Source of the DNA: Pholis gunnellus
Lineage: Eukaryota; Chordata; Actinopteri; Perciformes; Pholidae
Assembly (NCBI GenBank): GCA_910591455.2
Contig: OU342820.1
Location: 2,394,441-2,458,440 of the forward strand
DNA: 64,000 bases
Reading direction: 5' to 3'
Below the pieces are notes generated by a model, which was given only the letters and a program-made list of their open reading frames with translations, had not been told where the DNA came from and did no database searches. Both the position numbers and the translations under genes were made by a program. Positions 11,714 through 23,840 of the stretch are shown here, in pieces (the first letter of the stretch is position 1; each line of letters opens with the position of its first letter).

Positions 11714-14267
11714 AGTGCACATGTACATTGAATATCTGCCGTGCAAAGGCAAAAAACCACAACTTCGTTGTGCAAAGACAGATTCCTGTTCTGAAGAGGA
11801 AAATACCATAACTTCCTTTGAGGTTTTCTGGCTTTGTTTTGTTGCGATTCGAATGCTTTGTTTAACCACGTATAAAGTTAGACTTCCCAGGCAACAAACA
11901 TTTTGTTGTGATTGTTGTAAGTGTAACCTAGCCCTTTATCAGAATGACCCACTCCAGAGCAGGACGTGCACAAGGACGGACTAAAGTTGTCACAGTATAC
12001 AACTATACGATATATATATATATATACTACCTCAGTCCCCATCAGGAGTCTTGCATCTGTCTTTGACACTTTCACGTATCAGTAAAGATTGTCAGTGTGA
12101 AGTCGGGATAAGAGAGTGTGCCATCACATGCGTTTATATGAAAGTGACAATAATTCATACTTTTTTCTCTCTGTTTTACTGATGTAGATTTTGGGTTGCC
12201 TTTTAAAGTGGATAAAGATAAATGTGTATTTTTTTTTTCTAAAGCAGGTAGATAATTAAAACAGAAATAGGACTACTTCATCGCTAGTACCATACTTTTT
12301 GAAGGTCAAATGTTTTATTTTATTTTTCATTCATAAATTGGTGCTTTGCTTTGCTGGGATAAAATTCTGTCTGGTTTTAAAGGCCAAAACGATAATAGGG
12401 GACGGACCCAAATGCAGGGAGACACAGTGAAACAGAGGGTTGAATTATGGTGGCTTTATTTACCAAAAAACTGGAAAAATGGCAGTTAAGGGCAGGGATC
12501 AAAATGGGGACATACCAGGAATCATTGTAAAAAAAAAAAAAACAGGGAGCAAAGCAGAGCAGGAAGATTGCTGCAGCTCGGAGCAACCGATTTGCGTCCC
12601 TCCAGTCTCATCGCGTCTGTGCATAGACTTTGTATGTAATCTACTTGCGCGAATAATTTGCGCCGCGTTTGGTGTGAACGCAGCATTAGGAAACATCCAG
12701 TAGAAGCAGGGTCACCAATGTTGGAGCACTGGGATCAACAGGAGCAGTACACTTCTCTTTTTGGCTGCATGCTGCTGTGGCCGTTAATTCACACACTGCA
12801 AGACTCATAAAGAAAGCACTGTCATAACATCCACTTTAACCCCAAAATAGCACTGGTATTACCATGGTTACATTACTTCTCTCACAGGGAACATGTCAAC
12901 ACTTACCATGAGCTGCAACACACACACACACACACACGGAATTTCCCCTCCCTCTGTGACAGGGCACAGGCCGAGCCGTGACGGGTCCTTGGCTGAGAGG
13001 ACATCTTGCCCGATGACGTTGTAGGGGATCAAACACGATCGATCTCACCGCGAGGACAACTCCTAATGCCCCTGTGGCGCCAAATAAATGTATTATATGT
13101 GGAAAGCCATTGCAATGGTTTATCTATCCACCAGGTAGAGCAGTAATTACTGATGCTTGATTATTATCAAGTAGCCTATGGTATTATATTGTATTTTTAG
13201 CTTTTATTTTTTTTTTGTGTGGATGTATCCTGAGACAACGTGGGCCGCAAGTGACATTTATGCTGAGAAGGCACTGGGTGGTACAAGTGTTAAAAACAGT
13301 GTATGTATCCAGATAGAAGTGGTCATAAAGTGTCAGAAAACCAGTCATACACAGCTTCAGAATGGGAGAGAGAGGGAGAAATAAGGGAGGTTTTTGCATT
13401 TCATGGCTATTTCACAACCTGCAATATAGTGTATATGAGATACTGTCAGACAGCGTTGTTGTTTTTGGCAAACTTAAAAGTCATTTAGGTGAAATGGAGC
13501 ATCAGCAGTGGTGGAAGAAGTATTCACATATTTTACTTGAGTAAAAGTAAGCATAGCAATACAACAGACACTTTGCCTGAATAAAACATTAAAATAAAGT
13601 GATATGTAGATCTAAATTTGCTGTAGACAGTATTCTAAATTAATACACTGAATGTAAACAGGATTGTAGTCATAAATATGTAAACAGTTTGTAAAACAGT
13701 AAGTATATAGAGGTAAAGTAATAGTATAATGGTAAAGTGTCACAATGATGAACTCAAGAGTTGAATGAAATGGTATGGCCTGTGGTATGAAGCTGGGCCT
13801 AAGCCTGGGCGTGTGGGACTGAATGCTACAAATAAGTCAGAAAGATTCATTAAACTCAATAGTATATGACCAGTTTCAAAGAAATAGCAGAAGAAATGGG
13901 CATGAGCTAGTTCCTATCTTGTGAATGCGAACTTTGTTCAAAATTCACAATTGTGAACTAAGAACTTTCATTTCAGTCTTTGTGAACCCGAGGAGTCGTC
14001 TATGACATTGAGGATGGATAATATGAAGATTGGGTGCTCTGCTGTCAAGGTAGAGAAGGAGGCCAAGCTTGTAGAAACCGTGTCCCCTCATGCCACCCAC
14101 CAGGAGGCTCCTCTGGAGTGGACAGTTTCATGATATGTCACTAGATTCTATCTAGGTCCAAAATATTATCATACAGTAAATTGCTAAGTATAATTAACTA
14201 CAAAGTGAGAGCTCAAATGGAAGTCAATGGGCATCCTCACAAAACGTTACATTTGCTCTAATCCAGT
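11714..14267. other. Gene-free stretch with short low-complexity tracts
   Basis: Holds (TA)n at about 12009-12027, an A run near 12529-12542, a CA array near 12920-12937, and at about 13507-13560 a piece of a repeat starting GTGGTGGAAGAAGTATTCA that recurs near 45830. No exon recognised. Confidence 0.5.
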
Positions 14268-15190
14268 GGTGGGCCGTCAGGGCCAGCAAAGCCTTCTCTA
14301 CTGGCCTAAACAGAATCAAAGTTATAGCCATTTTATAATTTTTCATAAATACACTACATCAGTGGTCCCCAAAATACGGCCCGCCTCCGCATTTGGTCCG
14401 GCCCCCTGAACAATACCAGAGACGCATCATGATTTTTTTTCAGTCTACACAATTAATCGAATTTTAACTGCGATCACGATTTTGGCTGCCACGATTAAAT
14501 GAGCATGATCGTCTGCGATATTGACGTTTAAAATACGTGCTCTGCTACATATCAAATCAAACGCTTCCTGAATCAGCCAACCACCAGGGGGCAAACGAGA
14601 TGAGAGCTGTCATGCACGCACCCTGTAGAAGTAGAAGAGTAGAAGAAATAGAAGAGCAGAGAGACGGGAGCTTGAAGGACGAGTAGTTGTGCTTAATTTA
14701 TTTACACGCCGGCATGTCATGTCTGACACTACATGGTCGCGCGTTTTCAATTCCCCTGCTCTCTGTATCGCGCACGGCGGTGTTCCGCCACGATCCACGC
14801 GCACGATGCAACAGTCGCTCACCTGCGAGTAGCACCCCCCCCATTATCGTGCAGCCCTAGGTCAAACGATTATTTTTTTGTTCAACGTTATGGTCAGTTA
14901 TGTGGCCCTCACAGGAAAAAGTTTGGGGACCCCTGCACTACATGTATTATTTTTCCCATTAGCTTATTTTCTCATTGCACAGCTACTGCCTTCCTCAGTT
15001 GCTCTGCTTCCAGCCTTCAGCGCTGCTTCCAGTGCAACTTGTTTTAATAAATCCTCTTTATCCCTAGCCCTATTTTTAGGCCTCTGCTCAAAAATTGCAT
15101 ACCCATACTCAAAAGAGTGCATCTCTAACTACAAAATCTATTTGAATAATTTTGATGTTATAATAACAGAAACACTTGTGAGATTTGTTC
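14268..15190 (+). repeat. Interspersed repeat (family A), split by a hAT insertion
   Basis: Begins CAGTGGTGGGCCGTCAGGGC at 14268. After the interruption at 14360-14943 it continues with TTCTCATTGCACAGCTACTG and TAGGCCTCTGCTCAAAAATT. An uninterrupted minus-strand copy lies at about 57088-57369 and a partial copy at about 25985-26128, so the family boundary and the insertion site can be read by comparison. No coding capacity seen; superfamily unknown. Confidence 0.8.
14360..14935 (+). mobile_element. Non-autonomous hAT element with 8-bp target duplication
   Basis: Ends are CAGTGGTCCCCAAA (14360) and TTTGGGGACCCCTG (to 14935). Both sides carry the same 8 bp, CACTACAT, at 14352-14359 and 14936-14943. 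The empty site exists in this window: the family-A copy near 57271-57278 reads, in the opposite orientation, TACTACAT followed by GTATTAT with no insert. The 576-bp interior has no transposase frame. Related copies are at 30515-30922 and, as an internal fragment, 59199-59407. Compared with the 30.5-kb copy, this one has an extra block of about 100 bp starting CTGCGATCACGATTTT. Confidence 0.93.
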
Positions 15191-15594
15191 AGATGTGTAA
15201 ATACCAATCTGTTACTGGTTAATACTAAATGAAGATGGCACACAGCTCAAATTGAAAACCTTCAGGTTCGACTGAAAGAAAAGCACTTTTGTTTTTTTTG
15301 TCTTTGAAATAATGCAGGAATTTGCCTAAAATACTCCACAATCATAGCACAACATGTCAGAAGTCTCCACAAAAACATTTTATTTGATAAAGTGAAGCAG
15401 GCCAAAGTTAAACCTCTGGGTGAAAGTCGCTTGCTGGATGTCCTCACTTTCACCCTCATTTCTGCCACTCCTGGATTTTTGTCAAAGAATTGCGGCGAGT
15501 CTCTCATCTCGGGCTGACAGATCGGTGCAAGGTTGAGAAACTGGTTCTCCAGCTCATCATAAACAGCATCCCCACCGGTCTGGACCCTCATCAG

Positions 15595-15952
15595 TTTACA
15601 TAGAGAACCAACAGATCCACAGAGGATGCAGTGTCTACGGACTCCACTCAGCCCTCACTCATGTTGAAAATAACACCTACATCAGAATGTAGTCTTTAAC
15701 ACAATCTCCCCCATGAAACTGATAAGTGACAGAGTGCTGGTAAACCTAGCACTCTGGGCTTGAGTACCTCACTCTCTAACTGGTTATTAGACTTCCTATC
15801 AACCAGACTCCAGGCAAATCGGATTGGCAGCCAAACCTCCTCCACTCATGATGAACACCAGAGACCCCCTGTACACCCACGACTGCTACCCCAAACATGA
15901 AGAGAACTCTGTTGTGATGTGCAGATGACACTACCGTCATCGGCCAGATTAC
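15595..15952 (+). pseudogene. Non-LTR retrotransposon reverse transcriptase relic
   Basis: Plus-strand reading, with several stops and frame changes, retains the RT landmarks THVENNTYIRM, a block resembling LxxPLLYSLYTHDC, and CADDTTVIG (the FADDT catalytic box with F replaced by C). Order and spacing match the palm region of a Rex1/CR1-like fish LINE. The relic stops at a 22-base G run. It is clearly inactive. Confidence 0.75.
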
Positions 15953-15974
15953 GGGGGGGGGGGGGGGGGGGGGG
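15953..15974 (+). repeat. G22 homopolymer
   Basis: Uninterrupted run of 22 G directly after the RT relic. Such runs are length-unstable and prone to sequencing error. Confidence 0.95.
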
Positions 15975-16940
15975 TGAAAGGGAACCAACAATGCCACCTG
16001 GGGACTTACACCACGGGAAATATAAACTTAACGACCCTAATATATGGTGTAGAATTTGTTAAGGGCACACAGATTCATTACCGATATTTGGACAGAGACG
16101 TGTTTCGTAAAATATAGTAATATATAATATATTCATTTAGGAATCAATGAAAATCATCAAAACATGCAGAACAAACGGAAAAACAGCCAAAACGGAGGCT
16201 AAACGAGCAGACAATACAGGCAAAATGGTGGCAGCAAAACAGCAGCACACCTACAAATGATAAACAGAGATTGAAAGGGCGCACCATGCTGCAAAACGAT
16301 ACAAGTTAAGATTGTGACTTCTTACCACCTCAAACATGGGGTAAGTAGTCAGACGGCAACAAGAGGAGGAATATGTCTGAAACCCACTATGAGCCACCAG
16401 GACAGGGGCCAAAAAGGAGTGAGGGCAGGACCACAGGTGCATTTTAAATGCTGGCAATGATTGGGGGGAGGAGCCTGGGGGCTGTGTTCATAACGCTACA
16501 CTTCCTTCTCTGAAGAGCGTTCCCCACTACAAATACATCCAACACAACAGCACACAATCACAAACAACAGTACACACTCAGGTCAATTCAGCGAGGCCTG
16601 AGGTCTAGGGCTGCTATGGCTGCTTGGATCATGATTTTCCTAAAGCGAGCCCTTCTGATGGTGTGTAGTGAAATCACACTTTGCTTCACGTAAAAGGAAA
16701 CTTCAGATGTACTAAATGCTATCATTGCAACAATACTATTCATTTCAAGTGTTTCACATATCCACATTCATGTATTGCAACACATCATCAGTAATATAAG
16801 TCATTACATGCCCTTATGGACAGGCATATGTAACAAAGAGAGCACTAAAACAATGAATTTCAAACACAAAACCGTTTTGCAGAGGGAACATGGAATATAT
16901 CTCCAGTAGTTATTTGTATTAGTTGTTTCCCTCCTTTTTC
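15975..16940. other. Gene-free stretch, nothing recognised
   Basis: No exon or clear transposon terminus identified. Confidence 0.45.
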
Positions 16941-17045
16941 TGTAGTCATTTTGCATCTCTTTGTAGTCATTTTGCATCTCTTTGTAGTCATTTTGTGTCT
17001 CGTTGTAGTTGCTTTATGTCTTTTTATAATTATATCTCCTCTTTT
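16941..17045 (+). repeat. 21-bp minisatellite, about five copies
   Basis: TGTAGTCATTTTGCATCTCTT-like units start at 16941, 16962, 16983, 17004 and, degenerately, 17025. The period is exactly 21 bp, so translation gives a seven-residue repeat (Lys-Met-Thr-Thr-type on the minus strand). Copies diverge progressively toward the right. Confidence 0.9.
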
Positions 17046-19261
17046 AATAGTTGTTGTGACATTTTGCAGGGGAAGGGCAGAGGGGCCCCTGCCACTTTGG
17101 GTCCCTAGGCCTGTGACTGGTAGCCCCGTTAAGTAATTCCTCCCTGCTCTGTACAAATTTAAAAATATGGAAACATGGAATGTATACCACAGAAACTGAA
17201 ACCTCAGTTAAACCCATTAAGTTGTATGATACTTTCCATTTAAACTGTTTTTAGTCCTTGTCATACTATCAAAAAAGATGTATAAAGTTAACTACCATGT
17301 GACCACCTGCCAACTCCCGTATACAAATCATATGACTTCCATTTTCCTTCATGCTCTGATGAAGGCCGAAGGCCGAAACGTTGTTTGGAGGGCCCAGAAT
17401 AAATTGGTGAAATTGAAATGAGAAGATCTGTGTGTGTGTGTGTGCATATCTTTACCTTTGGGTAATAAACAGAGTAAACACCTTTGGCTCTTGTCTGGTT
17501 GCCGCTCGCATTGCATCAAAGTGCATAAAGTTATGCTGTTCTAAGCTTTCCAATGTTCTGCTGTTGGGCACCTTTTACATTCTCTGCAATGCCAGGTTCC
17601 ATTCACAATGAATAGTTAGAGTGGGACTCAATAGCTATTTCCTGGAGCAGTATGTACCAGTGCAGAGTAAAAAAAGCATGTGAGAAAGAATCGTTTTACA
17701 AGTGCTGGCAGTGGCTTTTATATATGTGGAATGTCCTTTCGTCCATATAATGCACACAGAAATATACAGTCAAATTGAAAGAGATGAGCAGTGTGCAACT
17801 AAATTGAAAAGGCTGTGTGAGTATGTGCTTGTTTCATACAAGGTTCATGTGTGTGTATGATCATCAGTTGTCTGTGGTGAGTTTGCACTTATTCACACAG
17901 GCAGTATGGCTTTTATGTCTGTGTATGTGTGTGTGTGTGAGAGAGCTTCTACCCCTGGGGTGTGTGTGTGTGATAAAGAGATAGAAAGGCAGAGGAGGAA
18001 CGAGGGCAGAGAGAGAGTGCGGCAGAGATGAAAGAGACGACGGGCGAGCAAAGAGCACAGAGATAATGGAAACGAAACGAAAAATAAGTAGGACAGAGAG
18101 GGAGGCGGGGGATGATTTGAATTCAGATACTGGCGATCACATTGACAGAGAGATACTTTGAGAAAGCAGGAGAGAGAGAGGGGTAGAGAGACTGCTTACC
18201 TCTCAGGTATACACACAGCAGTATTTATACAGCCTAATATCATACATTTCACTAATATATATTTGCCACAAATTTGGAGGCAGTAAGACTTTAAGAATGG
18301 GTTGTGAACTGTTGAATCTGGATTTGTACACCAAGTGACACACATGCATTAATTGACTTAGTTTATAGAAAATCTCTTTTTCACGGTGTTTGGGATGTGC
18401 GATTCACACACTTGTAGTTACCGATCGATACGCATCTCACACCTCCTGCCGATTGGTACAGCGCATATGCAACTCTGCAAATTTACAGATATGAGAAGAA
18501 GGCGAGATAGCTCACTCAAAGACATTACAACTGATGATGGGAGTAGTTAGCTGAAGGTAATGCCTCCATGATTTTACAGTAAAATAATAATAATGAAATG
18601 TTCAGTCGGAGGTTGTGATATTTGTAAATAATTAAATAATCATTTGACTATAGCAAGTTTTGTCTTTATACTTTTCAGGCATTATCTATGGTAATACACA
18701 CTAAAGACTGCTGGGTTCAGGGTAAAGAACAGAGACCCAGCTAGGGCCAGCATAGAGCCGGACCATTTACTGTTAAGGTGAACTGAAAAAGGCTGCAACG
18801 TTAAGTAGCTGGTCATCCGTTAGCGTCAGATAGCTAGCGCCTGCTGGTGCTGGTGCGCTGACCTCCTGCTATTGTATTCGTTGCATTTGGCATTTCATTG
18901 AGGCAACAAAAACGATCTCGATAGTTCATTTACAGCTGAGAAATCGCAACATAGAAGTAGTTGTAACTGATTTTGCACTAAATTCCACTCAACGCAACCT
19001 CTCCCCCGATGCCAAGCAGAGTCTGCAGGCATCGAGAAAGAGGTCGCACTACAATAAATAGAGTATGCAATATACAGTATATTCATCAGTATTTAAAGCA
19101 TAATGCATAATTAAATAATTGATCAAGAAGCCCTGTGCTTTTTAAAACAGTTTTAGAATTCTCTTTAAAAAGAGAAACATCAAAGATTACATTGTAACTT
19201 TATAAATTGATTATATTCAGAAAATGCAGCTTTTTTCGAAGAGGAAAGGGACCATCTCGTC
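17046..19261. other. Gene-free stretch with GT and GA tracts
   Basis: GT arrays near 17430-17444 and 17925-17972, and a purine-rich GAGAGA region at about 17975-18195. No exon recognised. Confidence 0.5.
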
Positions 19262-19399
19262 TCCACAACATGTGTCCTTGAGCAAGACACTTAACCCTGA
19301 AAATTGCTCCTGTAGCTGTGCCTACGGTATGATAGCATCTGAATTGTAAGTCGCTTTGGATAAAAGCGTCAGCTAAATGACTGTAATGTAATGTAATGT
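19262..19399 (+). mobile_element. SINE body, 5'-truncated
   Basis: Runs from TGTGTCCTTGAGCAAGACAC through TAAGTCGCTTTGGATAAAAG to a tail of repeated TAATG units. Nearly identical to 40672-40800 and to the body of the full-length minus-strand SINE at 46477-46669. The tRNA-like head seen in that copy is missing here. Confidence 0.8.
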
Positions 19400-19419
19400 A
19401 GACCACCAGAGACCGTCCT

Positions 19420-19494
19420 CATCTTGCTGAATGATGCTTCTTGCTTCTTACAAAGCAGAAGCATCATTCAGCAAGATGAGCTTCTGCTTTGTAA
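19420..19494. repeat. Two overlapping perfect inverted repeats
   Basis: Arms A (19420-19441) and A' (19457-19478) are perfect 22-bp reverse complements. Arms B (19448-19462) and B' (19480-19494) are perfect 15-bp reverse complements. B shares six bases with A', so the two hairpins cannot form together. The order A-B-A'-B' suggests successive template-switch copying of neighbouring sequence. Confidence 0.9.
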
Positions 19495-20289
19495 ATAATA
19501 GTAAAATAGTAGTTAAGAAGCGAAGAATAAACATGTTGTCCACCACCAATGATGCAGCTCCACTCTTGGGTCAATCCGCGGCAACACCATTTGTCACCAA
19601 CTGACATTACGGGGTCAAGGAAGGATTATTTATTGACATTATGCAACAAGGTTGCTCAACAAAACGCAGTCATAGTCTATTTATCCTACACAAGAAAAAC
19701 ATAAAACACAAACAATAGTGCATTCCTGTAGTACATCTTTTGAATTTGAACCTTTCTCTCTCCAGCCTGCACAGTGCTCATTTTAAAGAACCACCAAATC
19801 CTAAAAAAGAACACCAAGATAAGATAGACTGACCTGAAAATCAAAAAACTCTTCAGACTCTCAGAAACCATATCCAGCTGAAGTTCAGAAACAAAACAGC
19901 AATGTTATTGTAATTGGATCATTAGCTTCTTTGTTTTGTGAACAAGTACTGACAGGAGATGGTGGGACCGCTGATACAGTGTCTCCCATACATAAAAAAA
20001 AAAGAACAGATTCTACAAAGAAACGCATCACATTTGTACACGGCCTCCTCTCTATAGGCCAACACAGGGAGCATGTGCTGAGTACAAGTTCTCTAGGGAG
20101 AGATTGGCCCACCATGCAGTGTCTTTGGGGATGAGGATGGTGAGTGCCTCTTTCGTAGTCCACATTGTTACAAAGTAACACAAATCACAGTTTGATTCTC
20201 AAGGTGTGAAAATAAACTCCTTCTTGGAAACCGTTTTCAGCTCAACTTCAGGACTGAAAAACAACAGCAGAGAGGAACATCAACATGCA
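19495..20289. other. Gene-free stretch, nothing recognised
   Basis: No exon or transposon signature found between the inverted repeats and the GATACGATATTA repeat. Confidence 0.45.
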
Positions 20290-20400
20290 TCAATCACCAG
20301 AGGTCCCGCGATACGATATTATCACGATACTTAGGTCACGATACGATATTATCATGATACTGCGATATGCTGAGTATTGCGATAACATATATTGCATTTA
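20290..20400. repeat. Interspersed repeat with internal CACGATACGATATTATCA direct repeats
   Basis: The word ACGATACGATATTATCA(C/T)GATACT occurs twice in tandem, followed by GCGATATGCTGAGTATTGCG. A weaker relative is seen near 31750-31795. Likely an old high-copy repeat; family not assigned. Confidence 0.55.
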
Positions 20401-20434
20401 TTACCTTTTTTCAACTGCAAATTTTGTTTTATCT

Positions 20435-21130
20435 AATAAGATAAATAGGACTTAAACCAGCCTAGTGCGGTTCCTTTAATGCCAATTAAATGTTCTAGTC
20501 TCTGCAACAGGATGTAATGGTCAATGGTGGCGAACGCAGCACTAAGGTGCAAGCAAGACAAGAACAGAGACAAGTCCTTTATCCGATGCAAATAGAAAGT
20601 CATTAGTTATGTTTACCAGAGCTGTCTCTGTGCTATGATGCTTTCTAAATCCTGACTGAAAATCCTCAAATAAACTATTGTTATGCAGAAAGTCACAAAA
20701 CTGATTCGCAACTGCTTTCTCAAGGATCTTAGAGAGGAAGAGAGTGGGCTTCTTAAGAAGAGGTTTAATTACAGCTACTTTGAAGGACTGTGGTACATGG
20801 CCTGTTAGTGAAGACAGGTTGATAATATTTAGTAAAGATGTGCTAATTAACGGTAACACTGCTTTAAGCAGCCTAGTCGGTATAGGGTCTAAAATACAGG
20901 TAGAAGGTTTAGACGTAGAAATTGTTGAAGTCAATTGATGAAGGTCGATGGGAGTAAAGCCATCTAAATATATATCAGGGTTAACAGCTGTTTCTAAGGT
21001 TACTGTATTTGAGGAAAAATCGGTACTGGTTGAGGGCAGTAGATTATTAATGTTCTTTCTAATATTTGTAATCTTATCATTAAAGAAGTTCATGAAGTCA
21101 TTACTACTCAGATCTATAAGAATACTTGGA
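20435..21130 (-). pseudogene. L2-like LINE, endonuclease-RT linker and RT start, antisense
   Basis: The minus strand has an open frame (21093 down to 20542) reading [15 protein letters not shown], then [46 protein letters not shown] and [16 protein letters not shown]. This is the conserved N-terminal reverse-transcriptase block of L2/CR1-type LINEs. Below 20542 the frame is lost, but DNA similarity continues to about 20435 and matches the other L2 fragment at 46868-47010. 5'-truncated and without the catalytic ADD box, so inactive. Confidence 0.85.
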
Positions 21131-22117
21131 TTCCTATAGACCTCTCAGCGAGTTTGTGTGAGTGAACAAGTTGGCAGCAGGGCAGACTTAAACAAAAACT
21201 GGTCTCAATCTGAATTTCTACCAGTCTGCCAGACTGGAATGTGTCTGAGAAACTCTCATAATATCAACAGGTAACATTCAATACCTTGGTATTAATATTT
21301 CTACCAAGTGGTCAGAGCTTTTCTCTCTGAATTAATCGGAAGACCTCATCCTACCTCACTACTACCCAAAATATGTTTTGTTCTATGACACCAGGCTTAT
21401 CTATATCACATTGGTTCAACACAAAAATTCAAAGACCATGGAGGACTAGCCCCCCCGAATTTCAGATTCAACCAACTAGCAAATCATCTTCAGTACATAC
21501 TCATATGGTTGCAATAAACTTAACAAACATCCCTGGCTGCATAAATAACAATATGAATGCCAAGAATGATCAATAACAAACCTCAAATTCTTTACCCAGT
21601 CAATGAAAAAGCACATATTTTTCAAAAACCCATTCAGGCAGAGACTCTGACAGCTTGGTGAAAATCCAACCGAATAACTGGACTCACAACACATCGGAGG
21701 GGGTAAGTTGAAAAATTGTAATGTAATTTCTATTTTACTCTTTCATAGTACACTTGACCTATGCTATAATCTATCAATTAATGAATTCCAATATATTTTG
21801 TAGGAGCACCTTTAATTTGTTTACTACTTTTTAATATATTTCAATACTTTGCTTTGGAAGAATTTATGGAGAAACTAAGAGAGAGCTTCGAAGTATGTTG
21901 ATGAACCTCCTCATTTTATTTGTTTTTTGTTTTTATGCAGATCTATGGGTTTTGGACCCACAGCCGGCAGTGTCTGGAGTCTTAAAGATTACCTCTCTCT
22001 CCCTCCCTCTTTCTCCCCAGTGTAAATGTCTTTCTGCTCTCTACCCTGACTAAGCTGCAGGAAGCCGCAAAAATAGCTTTGGCTGATGATATTTGGTCTT
22101 GTTTGTTTGATGTTTCT
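21131..22117. other. Gene-free stretch, nothing recognised
   Basis: AT-rich sequence without an identifiable exon or transposon end. Confidence 0.4.
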
Positions 22118-22215
<98 letters not shown>

Positions 22216-22229
22216 ATGTGTGTGTGTGT
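22118..22229. repeat. Long (GT)n microsatellite
   Basis: About 110 bp of GT with only isolated GC and CA interruptions. Alternating purine-pyrimidine, hence capable of Z-DNA. It explains the 119-codon Cys-Val frame across it. Confidence 0.97.
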
Positions 22230-22440
22230 GGCCTGCAGTGTGAGAGAGGACTAGTAGAAGCCAAAGCTAAATGTTCTGAGAGAGGAGGATTGTCAGCTGA
22301 TGTAGCTCACCTGGGCTCAGGCTTCAAAAGCTGGTCCATGTGCTTGGTCCTATCTTTCTCTTCCAGCAGACATCCACCCTGCATCATCTTCTTTTCCTTT
22401 TGTACCACCCAGCGCCTGCTCAGCACACATGTCACTCCCC

Positions 22441-22700
22441 AGTGAGCACCAACCGGGATTTCAACGTTGAAAACTGGTTGAAATCGGGTCTGAACGTCTA
22501 AGACCTATTTTCACTGTCTTTTCAACCGGCTAAAATGCAGTTATAACATCAACGTGTCACAAAACACCAATTTGTTTTAAAATGTTGATGGTTTGTTCAG
22601 TTGTAGGTTGACGGAGAGATAATAATGGTTACTTTGAACGTATTTCTCCAAAGTCATTTTACACTGGCCGGTGAAATGCGGTCTACACGAAGACGTAATC
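22441..22700 (+). repeat. Interspersed repeat with internal AACGTTGAAAACTGGTTGAA motif
   Basis: Begins near GCACCAACCGGGATTTCAAC and contains AACATCAACGTGTCA and later GGCCGGTGAAATGCGGTC. This reads like a family of fish repeats built on TTGAAA/AACGTT words. No coding capacity; boundaries approximate. Confidence 0.5.
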
Positions 22701-23086
22701 TCAACGCATTTGATCTTTCATATGAAATGTAATAAAAATGGACTATAGATTGTGTGCTACCAACAAGAAGCTTCTAGGACATCGTAATGAGAACAGTGCA
22801 CATTCTGTCTGTATGTTCATGTAAAATACAAGTGTGTGTTTACTGCTGAAACACACATGCTGAAAAACTTCTCAGAAATCATCTATAACTTTGAAATAAT
22901 GCACTGTTTCTGGAAACTCGGCATGGGACTTGCGGAGCGAAGTAAAAGAGCTGACCGAATAACATGAGGCTTCACACTGACGACATACTTTGTATGTACT
23001 TGAACTACTGGATTCCAATATTGCAAACCGAAATATGCACCATTAGTATCATTTTATGCTGCTCACGGTTTGGGCGAGGCTGCTAG

Positions 23087-23145
23087 CTTGTAGCGTTAGC
23101 CCCCCAGGGATGTGTGCTCTCCCCACTGCTCTTCTCCCTCTACAC
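23087..23145 (+). pseudogene. LINE reverse transcriptase fragment interrupted by a hAT element
   Basis: The 59 bp ending CTCTACAC encode the RT block that normally reads PQGCVLSPLLFSLYT, here with frame damage. The sequence breaks exactly where the hAT terminal repeat begins at 23146, so this was the insertion target. Confidence 0.7.
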
Positions 23146-23840
23146 CAGTGTTTTTCAACCTTTTCTAAGCCGCGGCACATTTTTTACATTAAAAAGATCC
23201 CGCGTCACACCAACAACCAAAAACGTTACAAAATTACACATTTTAGCATAATACAGCATATATGCCATGGTGTCTAACTCAATCACAGAGAGAGACTAAA
23301 CAAAAAAATGGGACTACGTTGAGGGCCAAATAGAGTCACCATTTAATAAACAGGATAGAAGGGATATTGGAGAAAGAATACATGTTTAGGTAGCTACATT
23401 ATTGTATGCATACGTACCAGAGCCAGATGTTTGGCATCTTTTCTTGGCTGCCAGTTCATTAATATCTGGGGTTAGGTTCTGTGGAAACCCTCAAGATGGA
23501 GTGAAGGTGTGCATCAGTGACTCCTGTGTGGGTTTTTGTTCATCTTCATCACAGAGAAAAGCTGCTCACACAGGTATGTGCTTCCAAACATGCAGAGCAT
23601 TTGAGCAACAGGTACAGTAGGCGGAGTTAAGGCATCGTTTCGGGGATGAAGCTTGGAACCTGTACAGCGCCCACAGAGTCACACTTTGCCTTGAGTGTCA
23701 TTACACTGGAGGTCTAGCAGCTCCATGTGGATGTGCACAGGTGCTCTTTCCACTTCAACTGCAAACAGATTGCTGAGCAGTTCAAATTTAACTTTCTGAG
23801 CTGTAAAGTCGGCAAATCGCAGAGTCACCTCTGTGCCAAG
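23146..23840 (-). mobile_element. hAT-superfamily transposon relic (left end and transposase tail)
   Basis: Starts CAGTGTTTTTCAACCTTTTC at 23146, a hAT-type terminal repeat different from the CAGTGGTCCCC family. Minus-strand transposase sequence occupies 23415-23840. I could not find the right terminal repeat or a second copy of the flanking CTCTACAC, so the right boundary is unknown. Sequence to about 24350, ending GGCCAGTCCACCCCTG, probably includes a different repeat. Confidence 0.75.
23415..23840 (-). pseudogene. hAT transposase C-terminal domain, broken
   Basis: Minus-strand reading gives NLFAVEVERAPVHIHMELLD, LQCNDTQGKV then a stop, VAQMLCMFGSTYLCEQLFSV, MKMNKNPHRSH, and after a frame change DAHLHSILRVSTEP. 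FGSTYxCEQxFSxMKxNK followed by LTDxHLxxxLR is the diagnostic hAT dimerisation block found in transposases and in domesticated genes such as GTF2IRD2. A stop and frameshifts make it inactive. Confidence 0.85.

Noticed and set aside
22086..22445. 119-codon ORF of alternating Cys and Val
   Set aside because: Translation of the long GT microsatellite.
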